Below are positions 9,530-18,798 of a stretch of DNA of 58,760 nucleotides, piece by piece. A model generated the notes under the pieces. That model saw only the letters and a program-made list of their open reading frames with translations, was not told the DNA's origin and did no database searches. This DNA is from Arthrobacter cryoconiti. GTDB taxonomy: Bacteria > Actinomycetota > Actinomycetes > Actinomycetales > Micrococcaceae. The stretch lies in NCBI RefSeq assembly GCF_020905375.1, contig NZ_JAJJBU010000002.1, forward strand, positions 1 through 58,760, in the 5' to 3' direction. The position numbers and the translations under genes are program-made. How positions within the stretch are numbered: the first letter of the stretch is position 1; the number at the start of each line of letters is the position of its first letter.

Positions 9530-11392
9530 TTGTCTAACGAACCGATCTTGCTGTTCTTACATGGCGTCGGAGATGGCGACCGGGATGACAATTGGAAGAC
9601 AGTACTCAATGAGAATCTGGTCAGTATTGGCTACCCCGAACTGGATACAGAGCGAGCAATCGCACCCAAATATGCGAACGCACTAAAGGGCTGGGACGAA
9701 AAAGTTCCACTGCCAGGGTTGAAGGCTAAGCAGCCTCTTCGTGAGGCGGCCAAGAAGAACCGTCGAGACTTCGAGCGTCGCACGGGAGCGCTCGAGCTCA
9801 GATTGGGACGTCCTGATCGCGGTATAGGTTGGGTAGGTGGCGAGGCGGTCATTGATGCAGCCTTTAAGCAGCGTCTTTTCGTCCAAGCTCGTAACTACTT
9901 GACGGATCCACAGATCCGCGCGCAAGTCCTCCACCGCATCCTCAACGCGCTTCCAGAGTCCGGGCGTCTCGTGATTGTGGGCCACAGCCTCGGCTCGGTA
10001 ATCGCAGCCGACCTCGTTCGTCGATTGCCTACCGGCCTTGAGGTTGCAGGCATGGTGACTATCGGAAGCCCACTGGCGAGTGGCAACTTCGATGTCGACA
10101 AATTGAGGGAGACTCTCAGAGAGCCGCCAACGAACCTGCAGTGGTGGGTGAATTTCTGGAACGGCCTCGACCCTGTCGCGGCCCATCGCGGAGTCTCATC
10201 CGTCTTCCCATGGATAATCGATCTTCGCATCGATACGGGGCTGAGTCTCCATGTCCATGACGCAGCGGTGTATCTGGCCGACGAAACCGTGGCGGAGGCT
10301 ATCGGCTTCGGAGTGTTCGGGTCCAGGTCAAGAGAACTTGCTCGTGTCAAAAAGGGGCTCGACATCCCCATGGACACCGCGGAACAGCTGATTATCCTAG
10401 CGTTGAGATACGCGCACCTTATCAAGGAAGAGCTCAGCGGTGATCTGAAGGATCGCTATGCTGGTGCGCTTCGGCAAGTGCAAGCGACCGTCGTCGACGC
10501 CATCGGGAGACGGAATAGCCGCGAGAAGCGAGCGATGCCGTTCGAGATAGCACGACTCGCGTTCGACCTCTCAGATCCAGACGCGCTTGTACCCGAACCT
10601 CTACCGGGTCGCCATATCGGGAAGGACGATGCAGTTGCTCTCCTGACGTCGATAGCTGCCCAGAACATCATTCAGCCATTTGAAATCTCGGTTCCGAAGG
10701 ACAAGCTTCTGGTCGCCATAAAGGAACTCTCTGCAGAAATGGGACTGGGTAGCCAGTACGGCGCCGATGTGATTACTGCCGCCAAACGTGCGCAGGAAGC
10801 GCTGAACGGTGGCCGCGGAGTGAATTGGGTTAAGTGGGGTGTCATGGGTGCAGGCGCGGTGGCGATTGTGTTGGCAACCGGAGGACTGGCATTGGCGGCA
10901 GGTGCCGGCCTTACCGGAGCCGCGGTAATCACCAGCGCCCTGGCGGCGTTCGGCCCGGGCGGAATGATCGGTGGGTTGCTGACTGCGGGAACCCTCGTTA
11001 CGGCAGGTGGCGGTGGCGTCGCATTTGGACTTGCCAGTCCCGGCACCACTGCTGCAACCGTCGAGGCAGTCGTCACGCACCAGCTGTCAGCGGTAATTCT
11101 GCGGCAACTACAACACCTCGAGCAAGACCAGACCTTGTGGAGGACACTGGTTGAGACCGAGATCGAAGTGCGGCGTCAACATGAGCGGCTCGACGAATTT
11201 TCCGACAAATCGGCCCAGTCAGTCAAGGAACTGACGCAAAAGATCAGTGCCATTGAACATGCGCTGAAGTACCTAAAAGACCACGGCCTTGAGCCAGACA
11301 TTGATTCCAACACAGAAGCTGAGGCGGATGGAAGCCGCGAGCAGGGCCCGCATAGTCGTCAGGCCGACGACGACGAAGCCAGCTACCGCTAG
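9530..11392 (+). CDS. Alpha/beta-hydrolase (lipase-like) with C-terminal membrane region and coiled coil
   Basis: About 620 residues, not a named defence family I know. The N-terminal third is an alpha/beta-hydrolase: FLHGVGDGD as oxyanion-side strand, nucleophile elbow GHSLGS (Ser near 153), acid in NGLDPVAAHRG and His in LHVHDAAVYL. A helical middle follows. Residues about 435-530 are very rich in Gly/Ala/Val and look like two or more membrane-spanning helices, then QHERLDEF...QKISAIEHALKYL is a coiled coil, and the end is acidic. The start is probably the TTG at 9530 (MSNEPILLF); a TTG at 9503 is also open. It stands alone between two excisionase relics. A membrane-targeted esterase or phospholipase effector is a fair inference, not shown. 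Confidence 0.6.
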   Translation: MSNEPILLFLHGVGDGDRDDNWKTVLNENLVSIGYPELDTERAIAPKYANALKGWDEKVPLPGLKAKQPLREAAKKNRRDFERRTGALELRLGRPDRGIGWVGGEAVIDAAFKQRLFVQARNYLTDPQIRAQVLHRILNALPESGRLVIVGHSLGSVIAADLVRRLPTGLEVAGMVTIGSPLASGNFDVDKLRETLREPPTNLQWWVNFWNGLDPVAAHRGVSSVFPWIIDLRIDTGLSLHVHDAAVYLADETVAEAIGFGVFGSRSRELARVKKGLDIPMDTAEQLIILALRYAHLIKEELSGDLKDRYAGALRQVQATVVDAIGRRNSREKRAMPFEIARLAFDLSDPDALVPEPLPGRHIGKDDAVALLTSIAAQNIIQPFEISVPKDKLLVAIKELSAEMGLGSQYGADVITAAKRAQEALNGGRGVNWVKWGVMGAGAVAIVLATGGLALAAGAGLTGAAVITSALAAFGPGGMIGGLLTAGTLVTAGGGGVAFGLASPGTTAATVEAVVTHQLSAVILRQLQHLEQDQTLWRTLVETEIEVRRQHERLDEFSDKSAQSVKELTQKISAIEHALKYLKDHGLEPDIDSNTEAEADGSREQGPHSRQADDDEASYR

Positions 11393-11556
11393 GACTTGAA
11401 GTCAGCTCGTTGTCGTTCGCTGAAGCTTTCGGCATGGCTCGCGAGCCATGCTTCAAAATCAGCGCGATCAATCCGGATCACCTTGCCGAATCGATACGCG
11501 GGTGGACCCACGCGTCTGGCTTGCGATTGATAGATAGTCTGTTTTGGGATGTGCAA
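11389..11556 (-). pseudogene. Second excisionase-like HTH relic
   Basis: The frame reads IPKQTIYQSQARRVGPPAYRF, then GKVIRIDRADFEAWL, clearly related to the small protein at 8955-9131 (recognition helix, wing, DxEAWL helix). Upstream similarity (PASCHQL against TEICHEL) continues past the only possible start, a TTG, to a stop codon a few residues further on. The N-terminal helix is therefore broken. It overlaps the stop of the hydrolase gene by three bases on the other strand. Most likely the remnant of another integrated element. Confidence 0.6.
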
Positions 11557-12004
11557 TTGATGGCATGATGCAGGGGGCGGTTACGTCCCAAGGAATGGTG
11601 GAGTTTGCCTCGACACCGTGCGGTGTCGACGCCGACCGAAAATAGGGCCAGTAGTGCCGAAAACCGACGGCTAGGTCCCTAGATGCCAGACGTTTGACGG
11701 TCTGACGGTCTGGACCACTTGTCGGGGCTCCGGTGAGATTCGTGGGCAGCGATCGAAGGATTGAGCATGGCTAAGCCGAATCGAATAGCCGGTGAGTCGA
11801 CGGATCTGTGCAACGTTTGTAGGGCACGGGATCGGAATTGAGCGGTCCGAACGCTGGAAGTAGGTTGGGGAGACTTGCCCTCGCCCTGCAAGTTGCAGTG
11901 ATGGCCAGGCGAGTGCGGGGCTTATGGTGGGAGGATGCGGTCCGCATGGATTTGGCACGCCGGTTGATAAAATGGATTTTCATACTTGTAGATTGGGGCT
12001 GCAA
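11557..12004. other. Non-coding stretch before the PD-(D/E)XK-like gene
   Basis: About 450 bases with no convincing gene. It contains a CGACACCG/CGGTGTCG hairpin (around 11607-11625) and a tandem GACGGTCT (about 11697-11713). Base composition becomes more AT-rich towards 12000. Confidence 0.35.
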
Positions 12005-13426
12005 ATGCGATTTTCGGAGCACTATGACGTCGATCGGTCCACCGCGGACGATTGGTTCGACCCACATTTGACCGTTGATACCAAATTGTTCATTGATCCT
12101 CTGTTGCTACTTATTGCTGGTGAGCCGTGGGCTTCTGCTCATAATCGATTGTTGGATCACTTTGTGAGATGTTACGAGCTGGTGGCAAATGCTACGGACA
12201 AGATGTCAACTTCCGCGAAGATGGCACGTGGACTTCTTACATTTCCAGAACCTGCTGAGCTATGTCTGGGCTACACCGCCATAGGCAGCAATGGTTCAGG
12301 GTCTGGCGGCGCTTTTGCTCGGACGATGGCGGACGGTATCGCTGTTGCGATTGCTCGTGGTTTGACTAGGCCTGAACACATTGAAGAGATTGGCATCCTC
12401 AATGAAGGCATTGGTGCGGATCGGATTTCTGATGCGGTAGGCAATGTCTTGAAGGCTGATTTCATTGCATATACCCAAGAAATTTGCGCGCGACACAACA
12501 TAGAGATGGTCTCCCACAGGGTTCGGAATTCCCGCGTTTTTGCCGGCGAAGGACGTTGGCTAATCGAATCGGTTTTGTTGCCTAGCAATCCGGAAAATGG
12601 GAAGCCAATAATACTTGTTCCTGAGGCTATCCTTAACGACCTACCTACTTTGAACGCTGATGAGTGGTTTGACTCCAGTTTGAACGAAGATATTCGAAAC
12701 CAGCTAAACCTGAACGTGGGTCAGCGAGTTCGCAAAGCCGATGTTGTGCGAGTGGCACGGGAGAATCCAGAGCGAGTCCGAGCGTGGGCAAGGCAGCAGA
12801 CTAGCCGAAAGGATCTTCACGGATACGACTTTGCGGATGATCCCCGCGGTGTTGTCCAGTGGGACAAGCTTCCCGTCGAGTACGCGGGTGCTCATCCGTT
12901 AAGCTTGCACGCCCAGGTAACGACTGTCAGTGAACTGCGGGAGTTGGTTGTGAAGATGCTGGATCATTTCCGACATTTCATCGAAGATCAGAGGGGTTGG
13001 TCGCTGCTTTGGGATGCAAATGGTGGAGAGAAACCTGAAGAGGCTGCGCAATTGGTATTTCTTGGGATGGCTCAGCATTATTTGAGGCTCTTCAATGTCG
13101 AAGTAGACAGAGAAGTTGAACTTGGCAGAGGACCAGTGGACTTCAAAGTTTCTTCAGGAGTTAGCCTGCGCCTGCTGATTGAAATAAAAAAGGCTCACAA
13201 TGGCAAGTTCTGGAACGGCCTTGACGCACAACTACCCAGCTATCTCGAATCCGATTCCTGTGAACATGGTTGGTATTTAGCGATTCGGTATAGAAATAAC
13301 AAAGCGTCGGAGACACGCATGAAGGCGCTTCCAGCTAGGGTGAAGGTTATTTCGCAGCGGTCAGGTAAAAATATCGAATATGCTGCTGTGGACGGGCGGC
13401 CTAGAATGTCGGCTTCGAAGCTGTAA
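12005..13426 (+). CDS. Unrecognised protein with PD-(D/E)XK-like C-terminal motif
   Basis: About 473 residues from the ATG at 12005 (MRFSEHYDV); a further in-frame ATG lies at 11972. The protein opens with DWFDPHLTVDTKLFIDP, a pattern I have seen in uncharacterised bacterial proteins but cannot name. Near residues 375-395 GPVDFKV is followed about 12 residues later by LLIEIKK, and then a QLPSYL helix; this spacing fits the D...(D/E)xK core of restriction-type nucleases. Codon use is more AT-rich than in the neighbours, which suggests separate acquisition. It is on the same strand as the big operon but 194 bases upstream, so probably its own transcription unit. A standalone nuclease-type defence gene is an inference. 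Confidence 0.5.
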   Translation: MRFSEHYDVDRSTADDWFDPHLTVDTKLFIDPLLLLIAGEPWASAHNRLLDHFVRCYELVANATDKMSTSAKMARGLLTFPEPAELCLGYTAIGSNGSGSGGAFARTMADGIAVAIARGLTRPEHIEEIGILNEGIGADRISDAVGNVLKADFIAYTQEICARHNIEMVSHRVRNSRVFAGEGRWLIESVLLPSNPENGKPIILVPEAILNDLPTLNADEWFDSSLNEDIRNQLNLNVGQRVRKADVVRVARENPERVRAWARQQTSRKDLHGYDFADDPRGVVQWDKLPVEYAGAHPLSLHAQVTTVSELRELVVKMLDHFRHFIEDQRGWSLLWDANGGEKPEEAAQLVFLGMAQHYLRLFNVEVDREVELGRGPVDFKVSSGVSLRLLIEIKKAHNGKFWNGLDAQLPSYLESDSCEHGWYLAIRYRNNKASETRMKALPARVKVISQRSGKNIEYAAVDGRPRMSASKL

Positions 13427-13620
13427 CCTCGGCAATTGTGCCCCACTGAACTGAGGGGAGACTCCTGCTTGCTTCTGACGATGGTGTTCCCTGTAGCCCG
13501 ATGACTCTTCGGCAGCGAACTCGCGGCTGCCTCTTCGACCGTGCCCAAATGGCTAGTCATCACGGAACCTGCCTATTCTTACTATGGACAACACTGTCGT
13601 TAGCATCGTGGGGGTAGCAA

Positions 13621-16600
13621 GTGGACGCGTTTGGTATTCGGGACCAGCTGATCGAGGGCTACCGCTCGTTCACCGAAGGATTTGTCGACATCCAGGACCA
13701 GCGCATTAAGGATGCCGTCGTCGAACTGGGTGACAAGGGACGCCAGTGGCCTGATCCGTGGCTTTCGTTGAACCCGTCCTTTAGTTCCGGCGGCCGCGTG
13801 GATGAGCTTGTGCGGCGCGGGCTCCTACACCCCGACTGCGACGCAATTTTCCGGCCAAAAAAGGATCTCTCAGATCGTGGATCCTCGCCGATCACCCTGC
13901 ACAGGCACCAACGGGATGCCATTGAGATCGCGGCCCAGAAGGCCTCATACGTTCTGACCACCGGAACCGGCTCGGGCAAGTCACTCGCCTACATCGTCCC
14001 GATTGTGGACCGTGTCTTGCGTGAGGGCACGGGAAAAGGTATCAAGGCCATCATTGTCTACCCGATGAACGCTTTGGCCAACAGTCAGATGGAGGAACTG
14101 TCAAAATTCCTCGATTTCGGTTTTGACGGCAGGCCACCGGTAACCTTTGCCCGTTACACAGGGCAAGAGCGCGGCGAGGACCGGGAAAACATACTGAAGA
14201 ATCCTCCGGATATCCTCCTGACCAACTACGTGATGCTCGAATACGTTCTGACAAGGCCAGAGGAACGCCAATCGCTCATTCGGGCAGCCTCCGGGCTGCA
14301 GTTTCTGGTGCTAGACGAATTGCATACGTACCGGGGACGCCAGGGTGCCGACGTGGCAATGCTGGTCCGTCGGCTGCGCGATGCCTGCAACGCCCATCAG
14401 ACACTTCAGTGCATCGGGACCTCGGCGACCATGTCCAGCGGCGGTACCCTGGCGGATCAGCAGAAGGACGTTGCCAAGGTGGCCTCGCGCATCTTCGGTG
14501 CGGACATCACCCCGGAACATGTAATTACCGAAACATTGGTGCAGGCGACTACCAGCCACCATCGCTCAGCGGGTGAACTTAGGTCAGCCGTCTTGGAACG
14601 AGGCGATGCAGAATTTAGCAGCCCGACCCTGTCGGGTGGCTACACACTGATGCAGTCGGATCCGCTGGCGTCGTGGATTGAGGACACCTTTGGGCTCACC
14701 ACTGAGCCCGATTCGGGCAGGATCGTGCGCCGCAAGCCACAAACCGTCACTCACGCGGCGGAAGAATTGGCGACGATAGCTGGAGAGCCTGTGCGGAAGT
14801 GTGCCACAGCGATCCGTGCCACGCTCCTCGCCGGTTCCAAGGCCAAACATAGTGAGACAAACCGTCCCCTGTTTGCCTTCCGACTTCACCAGTTCATCTC
14901 CAAAGCAGGCTCGCTGTATGTCACGGCGGAGTCCGAAGACAAGCGACTCATCGAGACCAATTTTCAGTTAACAATTGGCGCAGACGAGAAACGACTTTAC
15001 CCATTGGCATTTTGCCGGGAATGTGGCCAGGAGTATCTGATGGCCCGGCTGACAGAACGGGATGGGGAACACAGATTCATAACTCGTCATGAGCTCAAGA
15101 TGCAGCAGAGTGGTGGCGACGATAATGGCCAAGACGGGTACCTGTATATTTCCACCACTCAGGAATGGCCCGACAAGGCAGTGGAAGCAGGGCGAATCCC
15201 GGGGTCCTGGCTCAGCAATGCAGAATCGGGCAATCCCATCATCGAGTCCAAGCGCAAACGGATTCCTGCCAGGTTCCGGGTGCAGCCTGATGGGTCGGCG
15301 GCCTTCGACAATGAGTACACCCAAGGTTCAGGACAACTGGCCGCGTGGGTACCTGGGAGCCTTGGGTTTTGCCTCAATTGCCAAGTGACGTACGAGTCCG
15401 CGCGGAGCGGGGAGTTCTCAAAGGTTGTCACCCTTGACCAAGAAGGCCGCAGCAGTGCCATGACGGTGATCGCCACCAAATTGGTGCAGCTCTTGCGGTC
15501 CAATGCTGGCGGGGACTTGAAGCCACAGGCCAAGAAGTTGTTGACCTTTGTGGACAACCGGCAGGACGCTTCCTTGCAGGCAGGGCATTTGAACGACTTT
15601 GTTCAGGTTGCTCAGCTTCGTTCTGCACTTTATCGGGCTGTTGCTTCAGCGGGTGACGCTGGTGTTGAGGCTATGGAGCTTGGCGATGCCATGGTCAAGA
15701 CCCTCGATCTTGCCTGGACTGACTATGCGCGGACAGAAGACCCGCTTGACCCCAAACCCACCAAGCGCGCCCTGAATGAGGTGGTCACGTATCGCGCCCT
15801 GCGAGATTTGCAGCGCGGTTGGCGGATCACCTTGCCAAACTTGGAGCAGACAGGCCTGCTGGTAGTTGACTATCCGCTGGCGAAGAACCTTGCTGAACAA
15901 GAACGGCGCTGGGAAGGGGCTCACTACATCCTCCGTGACGCTGATCCAGGGAAGCGTGAAGAGATCATCAGGGTCTTGCTTGATGAGTTCCGGCGTGTGC
16001 TGGCCATTGATGCAGAGGAGCTGACTGCCGATTGGTTGGACCGAGTCAAGAACCGCAGCCGGGAGTTCCTCACCGGAATCTGGGCACTGCCCGAACAGGA
16101 ATCCGCGGCAAGCGTCGGTTTGGTTACCACTGAGCCGAAGAAGATGGCGTTCCGAACGACCCTTCCCATCACCTCCTACGGTACGTTTGGACGCTGGCTG
16201 GCGAAAACTGCGTCCCCTGGTGGCAAGCTCAAGCGGGTGGAAGTTGATGAAGTCATCGCCTCGCTCTTTACTATCCTTCTGGAGACCGGGTTCATTGCAG
16301 AAGTGGTGGAGGGCAAGTCTGCTGGCTACCGGTTGAAGCTCTCGAGCATGGTCTTGAAAAAGGGCGACGGCGAATACGGCGCGCCAGATCTTTTGCGCCG
16401 GACTTATCATGCCGATCAAAAGCCTCGAGTTATTGATTTCTTCAAGGATTTGTACCTAGAAACCGGACAGGAATTGGCTGGCCTGAAGGCTGCAGAACAC
16501 ACCGCCCAAGTTCGCGCCGATGACCGTGAACGACGCGAACACGAATTCCGTAGTGCGGAGCTGCCGCTACTATTTTGCTCTCCCACCATGGAACTCGGCG

Positions 16601-18798
16601 TTGATATTGCCGACCTCAACGCCGTTGCCATGCGCAACGTTCCTCCCACTCCAGCGAACTATGCCCAGAGAAGTGGCCGGGCTGGAAGGTCGGGTCAGCC
16701 AGCCTTGGTACTGACCTACTGTGCCACGGGCAGTCCGCATGATTCGTATTACTTCGAGCGCTCAGATCTGATGGTTTCCGGGCAGGTGCAACCGCCTCGC
16801 CTCGACTTTGCCAATGAGGACTTGGTTCGTTCCCACGTGCATGCTGTGTGGCTAGCTGAAGCGCTAGCTGCAACAAAGACCGGTCTAGGTAAATCCATGA
16901 GCGGCTTGTTGAAGCTCGAAGACAAGAGCTACCCGCTTCAAGCTCAAATCAAGGCCGTCTTGGCTGATCAAAATGCAGGGGAAAGGGCCAAAAGTTCCGC
17001 CAAAGTCCTCATGCGCAGCATCGAAGGTGAATTGCGAGACACCCCATGGTGGACAGAGGCTTGGTCGGACCAAGTGATTGAGAATGCATTGACCAGCTTT
17101 GATCAGTCGTGTGAGCGTTGGCGCCAGCTGTACCGCAGCGCCATCGCTGAACAGGATGCCGCGCACCGGGCCAGCCAAGATCATTCCACGGATTCGAAGC
17201 AACGTGAATTGGCAATTAGCAGGCACCGTGAGGCTGGCCAGCGCCTTGAAATTCTCCTCAATGACAGTGATTCACGTGGCCAGTCGGACTTCTATACCCT
17301 GCGGTACCTTGCATCCGAAGGGTTTCTGCCTGGTTATTCGTTCCCGCGGCTGCCGCTTGCAGCTTTCATTCCGGGCCAGCGGCGTGGCAAGGACAGCAAT
17401 AGCACCTGGCTACAGCGCTCTCGCTTCCTGGCCATCAGTGAGTTCGGCCCGGATGCGCTGATCTATCACGAGGGCGCGCGCTACCAGGTCAAACGGGTGA
17501 GCCTACCTCGGGACTCCGATGGCGGTGGCGTCGGGGATGTTGTCTTGGGTGAGGCACGCGTTTGTGACGCCTGCGGATACCTGCACCAACGGCAAGCCGG
17601 TCTGGATATCTGTGAGTCCTGTGAAGAACCGTTAGCAGGAAGCTGGTCCAATCTCATGCAATTGCAGTCGGTCATCACACGACGGCGCGAAAGAATTAGC
17701 GCCGATGAGGAAGAACGCAATAGGCAAGGCTTCGAGTTGGTTACCAACTATCGGTTTGCCCCGCATGGGGAAAAACCGGGACATTCGGATGCCGCAATCC
17801 TGAATGGCCAGAACAGTCTGGGACATGTTCTTTACGGTGATGGAGCCACAGTCCGCGTTACGAACCTCGGCCGTCGTAATCGTGCCCAGCAGGACCGCCA
17901 TGGTTTTTGGCTGGATCTCATTACAGGGGAGTGGCTCTCGGAAAAGAAGGCAACTTCGGAAACGGGTGAAGTGGGCGATCTTTCGGACGCTGATGATGCC
18001 ACCGTCGAGCAGTCCAAAAAGAAACAAATGGTCACCCCGTATGTCGAAGACAGACGGAACATTGCCGTCATTCGATGGCATGACGTGTTGACGACGGCGG
18101 AGTCAACGTCCATGCAGTTCGCGCTCGAGCGGGGCATTGAAGCCGTCTTCCAACTGGAAGATTCCGAGCTCTCGAGTGAGTTACTGGCCGACAACGAGGA
18201 CCGTGGACGGCTGCTATTCATTGAAGCAGCCGAAGGCGGTGCAGGAGTACTTCGACGCCTCCAAGGTGAGACTGATGCGATGGCTAGGGTTGCCGTCAAG
18301 GCTTTGGAGATTCTCCATATAGATACCCAGACGGGGCAGGAGCTGGAAAACGCGTGTGTCCGGGGGTGTTACCGCTGTCTCCTGTCCTACGGCAACCAGC
18401 GTGACCATGAGATCATCGATCGCCGTCTTATCATCGACCGCCTGCTTCAATTGGCGGGAGCAACCACGGTGGCTTCTGTTGAACCCCGGCAAGCTAAACA
18501 TTCCTTGCCGCCGGGGACGGTGGTGAGCTTTCGCGCCGAAGAGCTCCTGACTTACCTGTTGGAGTCTGGCCGCCGACTTCCGGACGAGGTGGGCTCCACC
18601 CTGGAGGGCAACGTCGTCGATTTTGTCTATGCGACCGGTTTGTCAGTCCGTTCTGCTGTAATCGTGGAAGACCCCTCCCGGCCAGCCGTAGATACGATGG
18701 CCTTAACCTTCAGTAACTGGAACGTCATCACTTGGCGCTCCAACGCGGACATGGAAGTGTTCGTCAATGAACACGCAAACATTTTTGGAGCTGTGTAG
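13621..18798 (+). CDS. YprA/DruE-type DEAD-like helicase with C-terminal DUF1998
   Basis: Large superfamily 2 helicase (1725 residues), the hallmark protein of the DISARM/Druantia/Dpd-related defence group. Seen in order: Q-motif HRHQRDAI, Walker A TGTGSGKS near 115, DELH box near 233, GTSATMSS as motif III, zinc-type cysteine pairs CRECGQ (about 465) and CLNCQ (about 583), the second RecA domain with GVDIADLNA and YAQRSGRAGRSGQ near 1000, CDACG/CESCEE near 1316-1335, and a DUF1998/MZB end with CVRGCYRCLLSYG near 1580. In DISARM the DUF1998 part is usually a separate protein (DrmB); here it is fused, as in DruE. The start is a GTG after a GGGGG stretch. First gene of a six-gene operon; its TAG overlaps the next GTG. 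Confidence 0.85.
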   Translation: MDAFGIRDQLIEGYRSFTEGFVDIQDQRIKDAVVELGDKGRQWPDPWLSLNPSFSSGGRVDELVRRGLLHPDCDAIFRPKKDLSDRGSSPITLHRHQRDAIEIAAQKASYVLTTGTGSGKSLAYIVPIVDRVLREGTGKGIKAIIVYPMNALANSQMEELSKFLDFGFDGRPPVTFARYTGQERGEDRENILKNPPDILLTNYVMLEYVLTRPEERQSLIRAASGLQFLVLDELHTYRGRQGADVAMLVRRLRDACNAHQTLQCIGTSATMSSGGTLADQQKDVAKVASRIFGADITPEHVITETLVQATTSHHRSAGELRSAVLERGDAEFSSPTLSGGYTLMQSDPLASWIEDTFGLTTEPDSGRIVRRKPQTVTHAAEELATIAGEPVRKCATAIRATLLAGSKAKHSETNRPLFAFRLHQFISKAGSLYVTAESEDKRLIETNFQLTIGADEKRLYPLAFCRECGQEYLMARLTERDGEHRFITRHELKMQQSGGDDNGQDGYLYISTTQEWPDKAVEAGRIPGSWLSNAESGNPIIESKRKRIPARFRVQPDGSAAFDNEYTQGSGQLAAWVPGSLGFCLNCQVTYESARSGEFSKVVTLDQEGRSSAMTVIATKLVQLLRSNAGGDLKPQAKKLLTFVDNRQDASLQAGHLNDFVQVAQLRSALYRAVASAGDAGVEAMELGDAMVKTLDLAWTDYARTEDPLDPKPTKRALNEVVTYRALRDLQRGWRITLPNLEQTGLLVVDYPLAKNLAEQERRWEGAHYILRDADPGKREEIIRVLLDEFRRVLAIDAEELTADWLDRVKNRSREFLTGIWALPEQESAASVGLVTTEPKKMAFRTTLPITSYGTFGRWLAKTASPGGKLKRVEVDEVIASLFTILLETGFIAEVVEGKSAGYRLKLSSMVLKKGDGEYGAPDLLRRTYHADQKPRVIDFFKDLYLETGQELAGLKAAEHTAQVRADDRERREHEFRSAELPLLFCSPTMELGVDIADLNAVAMRNVPPTPANYAQRSGRAGRSGQPALVLTYCATGSPHDSYYFERSDLMVSGQVQPPRLDFANEDLVRSHVHAVWLAEALAATKTGLGKSMSGLLKLEDKSYPLQAQIKAVLADQNAGERAKSSAKVLMRSIEGELRDTPWWTEAWSDQVIENALTSFDQSCERWRQLYRSAIAEQDAAHRASQDHSTDSKQRELAISRHREAGQRLEILLNDSDSRGQSDFYTLRYLASEGFLPGYSFPRLPLAAFIPGQRRGKDSNSTWLQRSRFLAISEFGPDALIYHEGARYQVKRVSLPRDSDGGGVGDVVLGEARVCDACGYLHQRQAGLDICESCEEPLAGSWSNLMQLQSVITRRRERISADEEERNRQGFELVTNYRFAPHGEKPGHSDAAILNGQNSLGHVLYGDGATVRVTNLGRRNRAQQDRHGFWLDLITGEWLSEKKATSETGEVGDLSDADDATVEQSKKKQMVTPYVEDRRNIAVIRWHDVLTTAESTSMQFALERGIEAVFQLEDSELSSELLADNEDRGRLLFIEAAEGGAGVLRRLQGETDAMARVAVKALEILHIDTQTGQELENACVRGCYRCLLSYGNQRDHEIIDRRLIIDRLLQLAGATTVASVEPRQAKHSLPPGTVVSFRAEELLTYLLESGRRLPDEVGSTLEGNVVDFVYATGLSVRSAVIVEDPSRPAVDTMALTFSNWNVITWRSNADMEVFVNEHANIFGAV

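Noticed and set aside
13427-13620. Promoter of the six-gene operon
   Set aside because: TATTCT/TACTAT-like sequences occur near 13577, but no matching -35 box could be placed with confidence.
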